Below, in pieces: positions 28,309 to 36,086 of a DNA stretch of 40,155 nt. The translations under genes and the position numbers were made by a program. The stretch is from Candidatus Avelusimicrobium stercoris (GTDB lineage: Bacteria; Elusimicrobiota; Elusimicrobia; Elusimicrobiales; Elusimicrobiaceae): the NCBI GenBank assembly GCA_002432025.1, contig DJFE01000019.1:1-40155 (forward strand), written 5' to 3'. Each line of letters opens with the position of its first letter. Within the stretch, counting starts at the first letter, position 1. The notes under the pieces are model-generated. The model was given only the letters and a program-made list of their open reading frames with translations. It was not told the origin of the DNA and did no database searches.

Positions 28309-29763
28309 ATGGGAGAAAACAAACAAACCGCCGGCAAGTTGGGGGTTATCGGGCTGGCTTGTATTGTCATCAGTTCAATGGTCGGGGGAGGCGTTTTTTC
28401 CCTCCCCCAAAATATGGCCGCCGGGGCCAGTGCGGGCGCGGTGCTGATTGCGTGGCTGATAACGGGTATCGGGATGTACTTTATCGCCAATACATTTAGC
28501 ATTTTGTCGCGCGTAAAGCCGGATTTGACCTCCGGCGTGTATATGTACGCCCGGGAAGGGTTCGGGCGGTATGTGGGCTTTACAATCGGCTGGGGCTATT
28601 GGCTGTGCCAAATCTTCGGCAATGTGGGCTTTGCCGTAATTACAATGGACGCGCTAAATTACTTTTTCCCCCCGTATTTTGCGGGCGGAAATAATCTGCT
28701 CTCCATTGTGTGCGGGTCGGTGCTGATATGGGTATTTAACTGCGTGGTGCTGCGCGGGGTGCGCCAAGCCGCTATTTTAAACGTCATCGGTACGGTGGGC
28801 AAATTGGTGCCGATACTGTTGTTTTGCCTGATAATGCTTTTTGTGTTCCATTTGGATAAATTTGATTTTAACTTTTGGGGCCATATGGCGGAAGGCGGAA
28901 AAACCTTGGGCTCTTTGGGCGCGCAGTTAAAAAGCACAATGCTGGTAACCCTCTGGGCGTTTATCGGTATAGAGGGCGCAGTTGTCCTATCCGGGCGGGC
29001 CAAAAGTCAGGCGGCGGTCAGTAAGGCCACCTTTTTAGGCTTTTTGGGGTGCCTAGTGATTTATGTGGGGCTTTCGGTGCTTCCGTTCGGTTTTTTATCG
29101 CAAGAGGAACTGGCGACGATTGCCAACCCCTCTACGGCGGGCGTGCTGGAAAAGGTGGTCGGCCCGTGGGGCGCGTGGATGATGAACATCGGGCTGCTCT
29201 TGGCGGTGCTTTCCAGTTGGCTGGCCTGGACGATGATTTGCGCCGAAATCCCGGCCGCGGCGGCGGAAAATGGCACTTTCCCAAAGCAGTTTGCCCGGCA
29301 GAATAAAAACGGGGCGCCGTCTGTGTCGCTATGGGTTACAAGCGCCTTAATGCAGGTGGCAATTTTGCTGGTGTATTTTGCAAGCGATGCGTGGAACACG
29401 ATGCTTTCTATTACCAGCGTAATGGTGCTGCCCGCGTATTTGGCGAGTACGGCCTATCTGTGGAAGATGACCGAGGACGGCGAATACGCCCAAATCAGCA
29501 AAACGGGCCGTGCGGGGGCGCTGTTTACAGCCTCTTTGGGGACGTTTTACGGCTTGTGGCTGGTGTATGCGGCGGGGCTTAAATATTTGTTCCTGGCGGT
29601 GATTTTTCTCGCGCTGGGGATTCCCGTATTTATTTGGGCGCGGTGCCAACAGCAAGACGACGGCAATATTTTTACGCGGGGCGAAAAAGCGGTTTGTACT
29701 CTTTTGGTGCTCTTTGCCCTGACGGCAGTATATGTATTTGCGCGGGGACTTGTCAGCATTTAG
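28309..29763 (+). CDS. aaxC: Arginine/agmatine antiporter of the APC family, AaxC type
   Basis: A 484-residue inner-membrane antiporter with 12 or more helices. The substrate-binding first helix has SSMVGGGVFSLPQNMAAGAS, like the GxG-containing first helix of ArcD/AdiC relatives and particularly like chlamydial AaxC. The next segments (KPDLTSGVYMYAREGFGRYVGFTIGWGYWL) are normal for the basic amino-acid branch. It would bring arginine in and carry agmatine out, completing a proton-consuming cycle with the decarboxylase upstream. GGGGGATAT precedes the ATG, 24 bases after the aaxB stop. A lysine/cadaverine or arginine/ornithine exchange is the alternative, made less likely by the neighbours. 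Confidence 0.92.
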   Translation: MGENKQTAGKLGVIGLACIVISSMVGGGVFSLPQNMAAGASAGAVLIAWLITGIGMYFIANTFSILSRVKPDLTSGVYMYAREGFGRYVGFTIGWGYWLCQIFGNVGFAVITMDALNYFFPPYFAGGNNLLSIVCGSVLIWVFNCVVLRGVRQAAILNVIGTVGKLVPILLFCLIMLFVFHLDKFDFNFWGHMAEGGKTLGSLGAQLKSTMLVTLWAFIGIEGAVVLSGRAKSQAAVSKATFLGFLGCLVIYVGLSVLPFGFLSQEELATIANPSTAGVLEKVVGPWGAWMMNIGLLLAVLSSWLAWTMICAEIPAAAAENGTFPKQFARQNKNGAPSVSLWVTSALMQVAILLVYFASDAWNTMLSITSVMVLPAYLASTAYLWKMTEDGEYAQISKTGRAGALFTASLGTFYGLWLVYAAGLKYLFLAVIFLALGIPVFIWARCQQQDDGNIFTRGEKAVCTLLVLFALTAVYVFARGLVSI

Positions 29764-29798
29764 CCGCGCGTTGTGTTGATAAAGGTGTTGCTTATAAT

Positions 29799-29829
29799 AG
29801 GCCGGGTGTATTTTTTATACCCCCGGCCT
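29799..29829 (+). terminator. Possible terminator of the aax operon
   Basis: Stem AGGCCGGG/CCCGGCCT (29799-29806 with 29822-29829), with partial inner pairing. There is no T tract after it, and a second GC-rich inverted repeat follows to about 29865, so the call is weak. Confidence 0.4.
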
Positions 29830-29864
29830 TCACAGGGCCTAAATACGCCTAGGCCTTTGGGCCC

Positions 29865-29893
29865 TTGCGGGGGATAGCATAGGCGGATATACT
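29865..29893 (+). promoter_or_regulatory. Promoter of the metzincin-like gene, predicted leaderless start
   Basis: A -35 TTGCGG (29865-29870), 17-nt spacer and -10 TATACT (29888-29893). The -10 ends 6 nt before the ATG at 29900, with no Shine-Dalgarno. Confidence 0.55.
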
Positions 29894-29899
29894 ATAAGT

Positions 29900-31225
29900 A
29901 TGAAATTTCTTTGTGGGCTATCCTTTTTGTTTGCGTCCGCGGTGGCCGCGGCGGCTCCGTTTGGGCATTTGGAAAATGTATCCACCCAACGGGCGGTATT
30001 TTTGGCGGATAAATTAGTCCAAAAACAGCCGATTACGTATTGCGTGCAAAAGGGCGATTTTGAAACCGTTACCGCGTCGCTGGCGGACCTTACGCTCCAA
30101 ACCAAGGCCGCCCTTAACGAGTGGACCCGCGGCGTTGCCCTGCATATAGAAGCGGCGGGGCGCAGTAAGGAATTTGCGGGTTTGCTCCCCCTCTTAAAAG
30201 GGGCTAAATTTACCGAAGTACCGTGCGATTTATCCAAGCACCCGGCAGCCGGGGCGTTCTTCCTCGCGCGCAAAAACGCGCAAGAGGCCGACATTACGGT
30301 CTTGGCCTCTGCGGCCTATTGCGCGGGCCATTTTCATAGGACTTCCTCTTTTTACACCGAGCAAATGCCCCCCGCTAAACCCTTTATCTGCCTGCAAACC
30401 CGCTACGCCAGTATCCCAAGCGATAAGGAAAACTTGTCGCAGACGGGGCTTTCGGACGAGCAAAAAGATATTTTGGCTAATGCCCAAAAAGTGCTTTCCC
30501 GCACAACCGCGCCCGATTACTCGTCGGACGACCAACGCCGCCTGTGGGTATTAAACCGCCTGTACTCGTACGACGGACCGACCTATTTGGCGGCGGTTAC
30601 GCACGAAATGGGCCACGCCTTTGGTTTGGCGGACGAATACACGGGGCTAAGTGTGGACCCTCTGTATAAAACCGCCGAGCCCGTTTCCGGCCTAATGAAG
30701 CGGCTCTACGACCCCTTGGGGTGCAGTGAGGTGGACGGGATGATTACCCTGTTAGACCGCTACACGCACACCGCGCGCACCTTTACCAGTTTTTGCGGGG
30801 ACGGCATAACCTTTGTGTCCGGCGTGCAACAGGTGGCGAAAAATACCCCCACCAAATTGCGCGTTCGGCCGGGCGTGTTAGAGAGGTGGAGCCTTATGCC
30901 CGCTTCTCTCACGACCAAGGCAATGCTTTACGAAAGCGTCCGGCAGTCGGACGCCTTGGACGACGCTACCCGCACCGCCGCCGCTTCCTTGGGCGAAGCG
31001 GACGAAATTTATTCCCGCGGAATTGTGAAAGCGGGCGAAATCCGGCAGGGCTTTTGGCTATTTATTGCGCGCCACGGCAAACAATACCGCGCGGCCCGCG
31101 TGCAATATAACGCTTCGGGCCGGGTGGCGCAGGTACGCCCTATTAAAATTACGCGCGCGCAGGCGGCCAAATATTTTGCCGAAATCAAGGCTGCTGAAAA
31201 ATCTCCCCTTTCCGTGGATAAATAA
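29900..31225 (+). CDS. Secreted zinc metalloprotease, metzincin-like
   Basis: A 441-residue exported protein. A signal peptide (KFLCGLSFLFASAVAAAA) is followed by a ~210-residue N-terminal part of unknown type. The zinc site is H235-E-M-G-H239-A-F-G242-L-A-D245-E-Y, the HExxHxxGxxD form seen in metzincin-like enzymes with Asp as third ligand. A downstream Met (SGLMKRLYDP) may form the Met-turn. About seven cysteines suggest disulfides. The C-terminal 130 residues are mixed helix and strand without a family I know. Whether it acts in the periplasm or outside the cell is unclear. The sirtuin start follows 13 bases later but has its own -10. Confidence 0.75.
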   Translation: MKFLCGLSFLFASAVAAAAPFGHLENVSTQRAVFLADKLVQKQPITYCVQKGDFETVTASLADLTLQTKAALNEWTRGVALHIEAAGRSKEFAGLLPLLKGAKFTEVPCDLSKHPAAGAFFLARKNAQEADITVLASAAYCAGHFHRTSSFYTEQMPPAKPFICLQTRYASIPSDKENLSQTGLSDEQKDILANAQKVLSRTTAPDYSSDDQRRLWVLNRLYSYDGPTYLAAVTHEMGHAFGLADEYTGLSVDPLYKTAEPVSGLMKRLYDPLGCSEVDGMITLLDRYTHTARTFTSFCGDGITFVSGVQQVAKNTPTKLRVRPGVLERWSLMPASLTTKAMLYESVRQSDALDDATRTAAASLGEADEIYSRGIVKAGEIRQGFWLFIARHGKQYRAARVQYNASGRVAQVRPIKITRAQAAKYFAEIKAAEKSPLSVDK

Positions 31226-31226
31226 G

Positions 31227-31232
31227 TACAAT
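31227..31232 (+). promoter_or_regulatory. -10 element (TACAAT) of the sirtuin gene, predicted leaderless start
   Basis: TACAAT ends 6 nt (ATTTTT) before the ATG at 31239. There is no Shine-Dalgarno, even though the previous gene ends just upstream. Confidence 0.45.
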
Positions 31233-31238
31233 ATTTTT

Positions 31239-31973
31239 ATGGCAACTATCAAAGAAGCGGCAAAATTATTAAAAAACGCCCGTTACGCGGTAGCCTTTAC
31301 CGGGGCGGGCATTAGCGTAGAGAGCGGCATTGCGCCCTTTACGGGGGTGGGCGGTTTGTGGAACCAGTACGATCCGAAATTTATTGAAATCAATTTTTTT
31401 GAAAGATATCCCAAAGAGTCCTGGGAAGAAATGAAGAAAATCTTTTTTACCGATATGGACGAGGCCGACCCCAACGCGGCGCATAAAGTGCTGGCTAAAT
31501 TGGAACAAAAAGGGCTGTTAAAGGGTGTGATTACGCAGAATATAGACGGCCTGCACCAAAAGGCGGGCTCTAAAAACGTGCAGGAATTTCACGGAACGAT
31601 TAAAACGCTTTCCTGCCGCTCCTGTGGGCGGAAATATAATTTAGAAGATGTAAATTTAGACAATGTTCCCCCGCGTTGCTTTTGCGGTGGGGTGTTAAAA
31701 CCCGATTTTGTGTTTTATGGCGAGGGTATCCCCGTTAAGGCTTACCAAAACTCCTTGGAAATGGCCCAAAACGCCGATGTAATGATAATTGTGGGCACAG
31801 CGGGGCAGGTGATGCCCGCTTGCAGTCTGCCGCTTACGGCCAAGCAATTCGGTGCGCAGATTATAGAGGTAAACCCGCAGGCCTCCGCCTTTACCGGGAG
31901 CATTACGGATTTGTATTACCCGATGAAGGCCACCGAATTTTTTACCGAGTTAGAAAAGGAAATGAAGTTATAA
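31239..31973 (+). CDS. Sir2-family NAD-dependent protein deacylase, with a missing conserved Arg
   Basis: Sirtuins remove acyl groups from lysine, using NAD and releasing nicotinamide. The 244-residue protein has TGAGIS (21-26), QNIDGLH (N101, D103), the catalytic H118 in FHG, and a zinc ribbon C126-x2-C129...C147-x-C149. What is odd is residue 35: the usual GIPxFR is GIAPFT here, so the conserved Arg next to Phe, which helps place NAD, is Thr. The codon is clearly ACG. Activity may be changed (for example ADP-ribosylation or altered acyl choice) or lost. I use the ATG at 31239; the longer upstream frame overlaps the protease gene. Confidence 0.9.
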   Translation: MATIKEAAKLLKNARYAVAFTGAGISVESGIAPFTGVGGLWNQYDPKFIEINFFERYPKESWEEMKKIFFTDMDEADPNAAHKVLAKLEQKGLLKGVITQNIDGLHQKAGSKNVQEFHGTIKTLSCRSCGRKYNLEDVNLDNVPPRCFCGGVLKPDFVFYGEGIPVKAYQNSLEMAQNADVMIIVGTAGQVMPACSLPLTAKQFGAQIIEVNPQASAFTGSITDLYYPMKATEFFTELEKEMKL

Positions 31974-32002
31974 AAAAGGCGGCTTGTAAGCCGCCCTTTT
32001 TT
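31972..32002. terminator. Bidirectional terminator between sirtuin and DUF805 gene
   Basis: A perfect 8-bp stem GGCGGCTT/AAGCCGCC (31978-31985 with 31988-31995), with six A before it and six T after it. Confidence 0.85.
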
Positions 32003-32402
32003 AGCAGGGTTGTTCCCCAAAGCGGTTTTCCCCCTCGTTGCCGGGGAGTAACATACAAATAAACAGCGCAAGCCCGCCCAAGTAGGGCACAAGTAGCAAT
32101 AGTTGCCACCAGCCACTCATCCCGATGTCGTGCAAACGGCGCGTGCGCAAAGAGAGCGGAAGCAAAATTGTGCTCAAATAGGCCCAGACAACGCAAATAA
32201 TAAACCCAATCCAACTGACGCTTTCTTGCCTGCTCGGGTCGCTATACAGCAGGGTACCGATAAGCGAACAAAGAAGCATTACCGCAAAGATACTGGCAAG
32301 CAGCAAGACAATGAACCAGCACATAAAAAGCCAAAATTCCTTGCGGTTGGCGCGGCCCTTAAAGTCAAATAGTCTTTTTAACGGGTTAATTAAATATTTC
32401 AT
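32001..32402 (-). CDS. DUF805 membrane protein (operon copy)
   Basis: A 133-residue protein with four predicted membrane helices. It has the DUF805 pattern: LFDFKGRANRKEFWLFMCW at the start, RTRRLHDIGMSGWWQLLLLVPYLGGLAL in the second half, and the C-terminal PGNEGENRFGEQPC. The function of DUF805 is not known. Its ATG overlaps the stop of the HD-domain gene (ATGA), so translation is coupled. It is third in an operon after the GDPD-like and HD genes. A second DUF805 gene lies at 33854. Confidence 0.9.
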   Translation of the reverse strand: MKYLINPLKRLFDFKGRANRKEFWLFMCWFIVLLLASIFAVMLLCSLIGTLLYSDPSRQESVSWIGFIICVVWAYLSTILLPLSLRTRRLHDIGMSGWWQLLLLVPYLGGLALFICMLLPGNEGENRFGEQPC

Positions 32403-32989
32403 TTGGCGAGTTCCTCCGCTTCGGTTTGGACGGCTTTTTCCGTTGCGCGCATAGCGGACAAGGTTTTTTCAAACAAATCTTCTAACGGCCAGCCCAGCAT
32501 TTCGGCCCCTTGTTTGATAATGTCGCGCGAGCATCCGGCGGCAAATTTTTTATCCTTAAATTTCTTTTTCAGGCTGGAAACTTCCATATCTTGCGTACTT
32601 TTGGACGGGCGCATTTTTGCCGCCGCGCCGATAAGCCCGGTCAGTTCATCTACCGCAAAAAGCACCTTTTCCATTTCGTGCTCCGGCTTGACGTCCACGG
32701 TAATGCCGTATCCGTGGCTGCAAACCGCGTGCACCAGTTCGGGCTCTGCGTTAATTTCGCCCAACAGTTCGGGGGCCTTTTTACAATGCTCCTGCGGGAA
32801 TTTTTCAAAATCTATGTCGTGCAACAGCCCGCACAAGCCCCAAAAATCGGCGTCGGATTTATAGCCTAGTTGCTCGGCCAGTTGGCGCATTACGGCTTCT
32901 ACCGTAAGCGCGTGCAAGAGGTGGAAGGGCTCTTGGTTGTATTTTTTAAGTAAGTTTAACGCTTGTTCGCGCGTAATATGTGAGTGCAT
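32399..32989 (-). CDS. HD-domain phosphohydrolase
   Basis: A 196-residue protein of the HD/HDIG class. The metal-binding residues are H26 (HALTVEAVM), H57-D58 (GLLHDIDF), H92 (SHGYG) and D114 (DELTGLI). Such proteins hydrolyse phosphate from nucleotides or similar compounds; this compact type, with HALxVEAxM, is often annotated as a hydrolase of unknown substrate. TAGGAG lies 12 nt before the ATG, overlapping the stop of the GDPD-like gene, and its own stop overlaps the next DUF805 start. Substrate cannot be named. Confidence 0.88.
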   Translation of the reverse strand: MHSHITREQALNLLKKYNQEPFHLLHALTVEAVMRQLAEQLGYKSDADFWGLCGLLHDIDFEKFPQEHCKKAPELLGEINAEPELVHAVCSHGYGITVDVKPEHEMEKVLFAVDELTGLIGAAAKMRPSKSTQDMEVSSLKKKFKDKKFAAGCSRDIIKQGAEMLGWPLEDLFEKTLSAMRATEKAVQTEAEELAK

Positions 32990-33004
32990 AACTGTAAAAA
33001 ACTC

Positions 33005-33799
33005 CTAGAACGTATATTCATCTACCATAAAAATCTGTACCGAGGTGTCCTCGGACATACGGCGTTTTAAAAAGGTTTTTTTAAGGCTTGGGCGCACGGT
33101 AGCGGAATAATAAATAGCCTTGGGCATATTCGGAAAATAGGCCTTTAAATAGGTATATTTGCCGAAACTGGCCGATACCGCGGCGGGTTTGTAATCCTGC
33201 CACTCTTTTAGGGCCGCTTCGTTAATGACGGCGCGTTGGCTTGCGTTTTGCCCGTCCTCTTCAAATCCGTCTATCAGTTGCAAAAGCAAATTTAGGTTAT
33301 TCTTTTTAATCAGCCTGGCCGTGGGGCCGGGGTTGGCCTCCAAATACAAATGGTCCTGCGGAATATGAAAGGCCTTGGCGGTATTTAAAATATAGTCTAT
33401 ATCCGCCTGCGTGAGGTCCGTTTTAATGTCAAGCCACCAGTATTTTTCCGCCGGGGCGCGCAGAGCGGAAAAAATGTTGGCCAGTTTTACGCGGTTTTTG
33501 AGTTGTTTTTCGTCGTGCGCCACATACAGCCGCTCGCCGTTTGCTTCGGTTACGGCGATTAAATCCAGTTCAAAACCGGAGTATTTGTTCTCCTTTTTCT
33601 GGGCGCGGCGCGGAGTGTTTACTTGGTGCAGAAATAAAATCTGTTTGGCGGGCGCGGCGAGAGCGAAATCAGACGGCTCGGTTAAGAGTTGCGGCAAGAT
33701 GAATTTTTGCTCGGTATATACATACATAAAGGCCGTATAGGCTCCGGCCGAAACCAGGACCAGCAAAACAAGCGCTAAAATCAGGCGGTAAGTTCTCAT
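33005..33799 (-). CDS. Membrane-anchored GDPD-like phosphodiesterase
   Basis: A 264-residue protein with an N-terminal membrane helix (about 5-27) and a domain outside the cytoplasm. It looks like the glycerophosphodiester phosphodiesterase superfamily: first His H58 in FLHQVNTP, acidic pair E77-x-D79 in FELDL, and second His H95-D96 in VAHD, followed by barrel-like strands (YWWLDIKTDL, HLYLEANPG). The usual first motif HRG is HQV here, closer to the eukaryotic FAM151 (menorin)-like branch. It may act on lipid or phosphodiester compounds in the periplasm. First gene of a three-gene operon with HD and DUF805 proteins. Confidence 0.6.
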   Translation of the reverse strand: MRTYRLILALVLLVLVSAGAYTAFMYVYTEQKFILPQLLTEPSDFALAAPAKQILFLHQVNTPRRAQKKENKYSGFELDLIAVTEANGERLYVAHDEKQLKNRVKLANIFSALRAPAEKYWWLDIKTDLTQADIDYILNTAKAFHIPQDHLYLEANPGPTARLIKKNNLNLLLQLIDGFEEDGQNASQRAVINEAALKEWQDYKPAAVSASFGKYTYLKAYFPNMPKAIYYSATVRPSLKKTFLKRRMSEDTSVQIFMVDEYTF

Positions 33800-33810
33800 A
33801 GTAACGCGGG

Positions 33811-33850
33811 CAAAAAAATACCGCCCCCATAGCGGAAGCGGTATTTTTGC
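33811..33850 (-). terminator. Terminator of the upstream DUF805 gene
   Basis: Stem AAAAATACCGC/GCGGTATTTTT within 33811-33850. On the minus strand it ends in a T run. It separates the DUF805 gene at 33854 from the GDPD-like operon. Confidence 0.8.
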
Positions 33851-33853
33851 AAA

Positions 33854-34213
33854 TTAGTTGTTGGCGGGGCCGAAGCGGTTTTCGCCTTCGTTGCTGGGAA
33901 GCACGGCAAAGACAAAAAGCACAATTCCACCAATGAACGGCACGAGGTTCAAAAGAATCCACCAAGCGCTTTTGTTGGTGTCGTGCAGGCGGCGGGCCAA
34001 AATAGCCAAAGACGGCAAGAAAATAGCCAACTGGCACAAGTTGAAAATAATTTGGCCAACTTTGCCAAAGAAACTAAGCACTACGGCTAAAATCAATAAC
34101 GCAACCACGGTAAACAATACATACAGCCAGTATTGTTTGCGGGTGGCGCGGCCCTTAAAATCTACATAGTGCTTTTTAAAAACATCCAAAAAATAGGTGT
34201 TAATTACGTTCAT
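33854..34213 (-). CDS. DUF805 membrane protein (single copy)
   Basis: A 119-residue protein with four membrane helices and the same pattern as the gene at 32001: DFKGRATRKQYWLYVLF, LARRLHDTNKSAWWILLNLVPFIGGI, and a C-terminal PSNEGENRFGPANN. An ideal Shine-Dalgarno (AAAGGAGAAAG) precedes the ATG. It has its own terminator, so it is monocistronic. Two DUF805 genes 1.5 kb apart on one strand suggest an old duplication, although they differ widely in the middle. Confidence 0.9.
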   Translation of the reverse strand: MNVINTYFLDVFKKHYVDFKGRATRKQYWLYVLFTVVALLILAVVLSFFGKVGQIIFNLCQLAIFLPSLAILARRLHDTNKSAWWILLNLVPFIGGIVLFVFAVLPSNEGENRFGPANN

Positions 34214-34270
34214 ACTTTCTCCTTTAAACGACTACTTAATTTATAGCACAAATTTTAGCCGCGTTTCAAG

Positions 34271-36064
34271 TTATTTGTAAAACTTGGCAAACGTCTTAAA
34301 CGCTTCCCCCACTTGGGCCGCGTCCGCACCGTCCGAAATAGGGGTAAAGTTCTCGTCGTAAAATTCCAGATTTCCGTAAGCGTCCATTACCGTTAATTTA
34401 TCCCCGGTGCGAACGGCCTTTTTGGTGTAACTGGAAATAAGGCTGAACGGACGCGGGGTACTGTCAAACAAATCTGCGCCAATGGAGTAGTCCGCGGGGG
34501 CGTTTGTGCAGTTGTAAACGTGCGTTAAAATAGTGGGCGCAACATCGTAATGGTTGGTGCGGTAGGTAAGTGTTTGGGCGTCCGCATCGGACGGGCTCCA
34601 CACAAAAAGCGGAACGTGCGTTTGATATTTCGCAAAATTACTGTTATGGCCCCAAAAATTGTGGCGCGTGTCGTTAATTTCCTGCCCGTGGTCCCCGGTC
34701 AAAACAACCCAGGTGTTTTTTAAAAGTCCGCGCTTTTGTAAATCCGTCAGCAGGCGGTCTATCATTTTATCGGTAAAATGCAGGGAATTTTTGTAGCGGT
34801 TCATATACGGGGTCGGGTCTGTGTTTTTGGTTAAAAGCAGGTAATTCATCGCTTCGCCTGCGGGTTTGAAGATTTGGTCCTCCTTGGGCGAATCGCTCCC
34901 GTGCGGAGCGTCCAAAAACACAAAGCCGAAGAACGGCTCCTTGGGGTTGTGCTTGTCCAAGAAAGTTTCAAAGTCTTGCACGGCGTCTATATCCCGCTCC
35001 CATTTGGTTTGCCCCTTGGATTCCAGGCGTAAATTGGGGATAGCGGCAAACACATTTTGGTGGAAGGCGGGGCTGTTTAACTTGCCGCTGCTATACACAG
35101 CAGGCGTGTAGCCCAGGGCTTGCGCTTCGCTCACCAAAACGGGTGGCAGGTGGCGGCTGGTAAAATCGTTCCAATACGCATAGGGCATAGAATAAAACAG
35201 CGAAAATACCCCCGCTTCGGTGGCGTTCCCGCCGCTTAAATGGTTGGCAAAGTAATGGGCGCCCGCGCGCTGGCTCCATTGGGTTAAGCGGGGCATAATT
35301 TCGGGCGTAAAACTGTCAGAGCGCCACGATTCCACCAAAATAATAAGCACATTTTGCTTTTTGTCCGGCGCGCAGGAAAGTGTATGCAAGGGGTAATTTA
35401 AATCCCCGCGGGCAGGCAGGGCGTAAGGCTCGCGCTTGGGCTCAAAACCCATTTTGCGCAGGCGGCGGTTGACGGAAAGCGGATTTGAGAACGGGAGCCT
35501 GTCGCGCTGGGCGGTAATGGACGGAACCATCATAAACTTGGCCCACGCAAATAAACCGTTGTATCCAAGCGAAATAAGCACAAAAAATACGCCCGTCCAA
35601 ATAAGAAACTTGTTGGAAAGCGTAAATTTTTTGCTGAGGAGTGTTAGCCCCCACTCGGCCGCGAACAAAAACGCCAGGCCCGCAAACGCCATTACCCAAG
35701 TAGCCGCCGGGAACATAAAAATTTCCCGCCCCGCCGGTCCGAAAAACAGTTCCAACATCGCCGGGCTAATGTGGAAGCGGTACTGGGAATAGACAATAAT
35801 ATCCAGCACAAAAAACAGCGAGAAAATGCCCCCCCACGCGGTAGCCGCCGCTTGCAGGGCTCGCGGGCCAATCAGGCGGAACGGAAGCGATAATATAAAA
35901 AGCCCCAAGGCAAAAAGCAAAATATGCCCTGGGATAAAAAACGCGGTAAAGAGGCTGCCGTAAAAGTCGCCCGCAAAACCGCCCGTTTTAAAGTAAAAAA
36001 GGGATAAAATAGACCACAAAAGCCAGTTAATAAGCGCAAAAAGAGAGAGGTTTCTAATCTTCAT
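34271..36064 (-). CDS. PbgA/YejM-like inner-membrane sulfatase-fold protein
   Basis: A 597-residue protein with five N-terminal membrane helices (about 10-175) and a periplasmic alkaline-phosphatase/sulfatase-type domain. NVLIILVESWRSDSF begins the domain; LSGGNATEAGVFSLFYSMPYAYWND, with Thr282 at the position of the catalytic nucleophile, and TGDHGQE follow. This combination closely recalls enterobacterial YejM/PbgA/LapC (its SSGNTTDNGIFGLFYG-like segment), which senses LPS and controls LpxC. LTA-synthase-like proteins are an alternative, but the GNATEAG-FSLFY segment favours PbgA. Usual length for the family. AAGGAAT precedes the ATG. It appears monocistronic. Confidence 0.8.
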   Translation of the reverse strand: MKIRNLSLFALINWLLWSILSLFYFKTGGFAGDFYGSLFTAFFIPGHILLFALGLFILSLPFRLIGPRALQAAATAWGGIFSLFFVLDIIVYSQYRFHISPAMLELFFGPAGREIFMFPAATWVMAFAGLAFLFAAEWGLTLLSKKFTLSNKFLIWTGVFFVLISLGYNGLFAWAKFMMVPSITAQRDRLPFSNPLSVNRRLRKMGFEPKREPYALPARGDLNYPLHTLSCAPDKKQNVLIILVESWRSDSFTPEIMPRLTQWSQRAGAHYFANHLSGGNATEAGVFSLFYSMPYAYWNDFTSRHLPPVLVSEAQALGYTPAVYSSGKLNSPAFHQNVFAAIPNLRLESKGQTKWERDIDAVQDFETFLDKHNPKEPFFGFVFLDAPHGSDSPKEDQIFKPAGEAMNYLLLTKNTDPTPYMNRYKNSLHFTDKMIDRLLTDLQKRGLLKNTWVVLTGDHGQEINDTRHNFWGHNSNFAKYQTHVPLFVWSPSDADAQTLTYRTNHYDVAPTILTHVYNCTNAPADYSIGADLFDSTPRPFSLISSYTKKAVRTGDKLTVMDAYGNLEFYDENFTPISDGADAAQVGEAFKTFAKFYK

Positions 36065-36086
36065 AAAAATTCCTTGCAGGGGTTTG

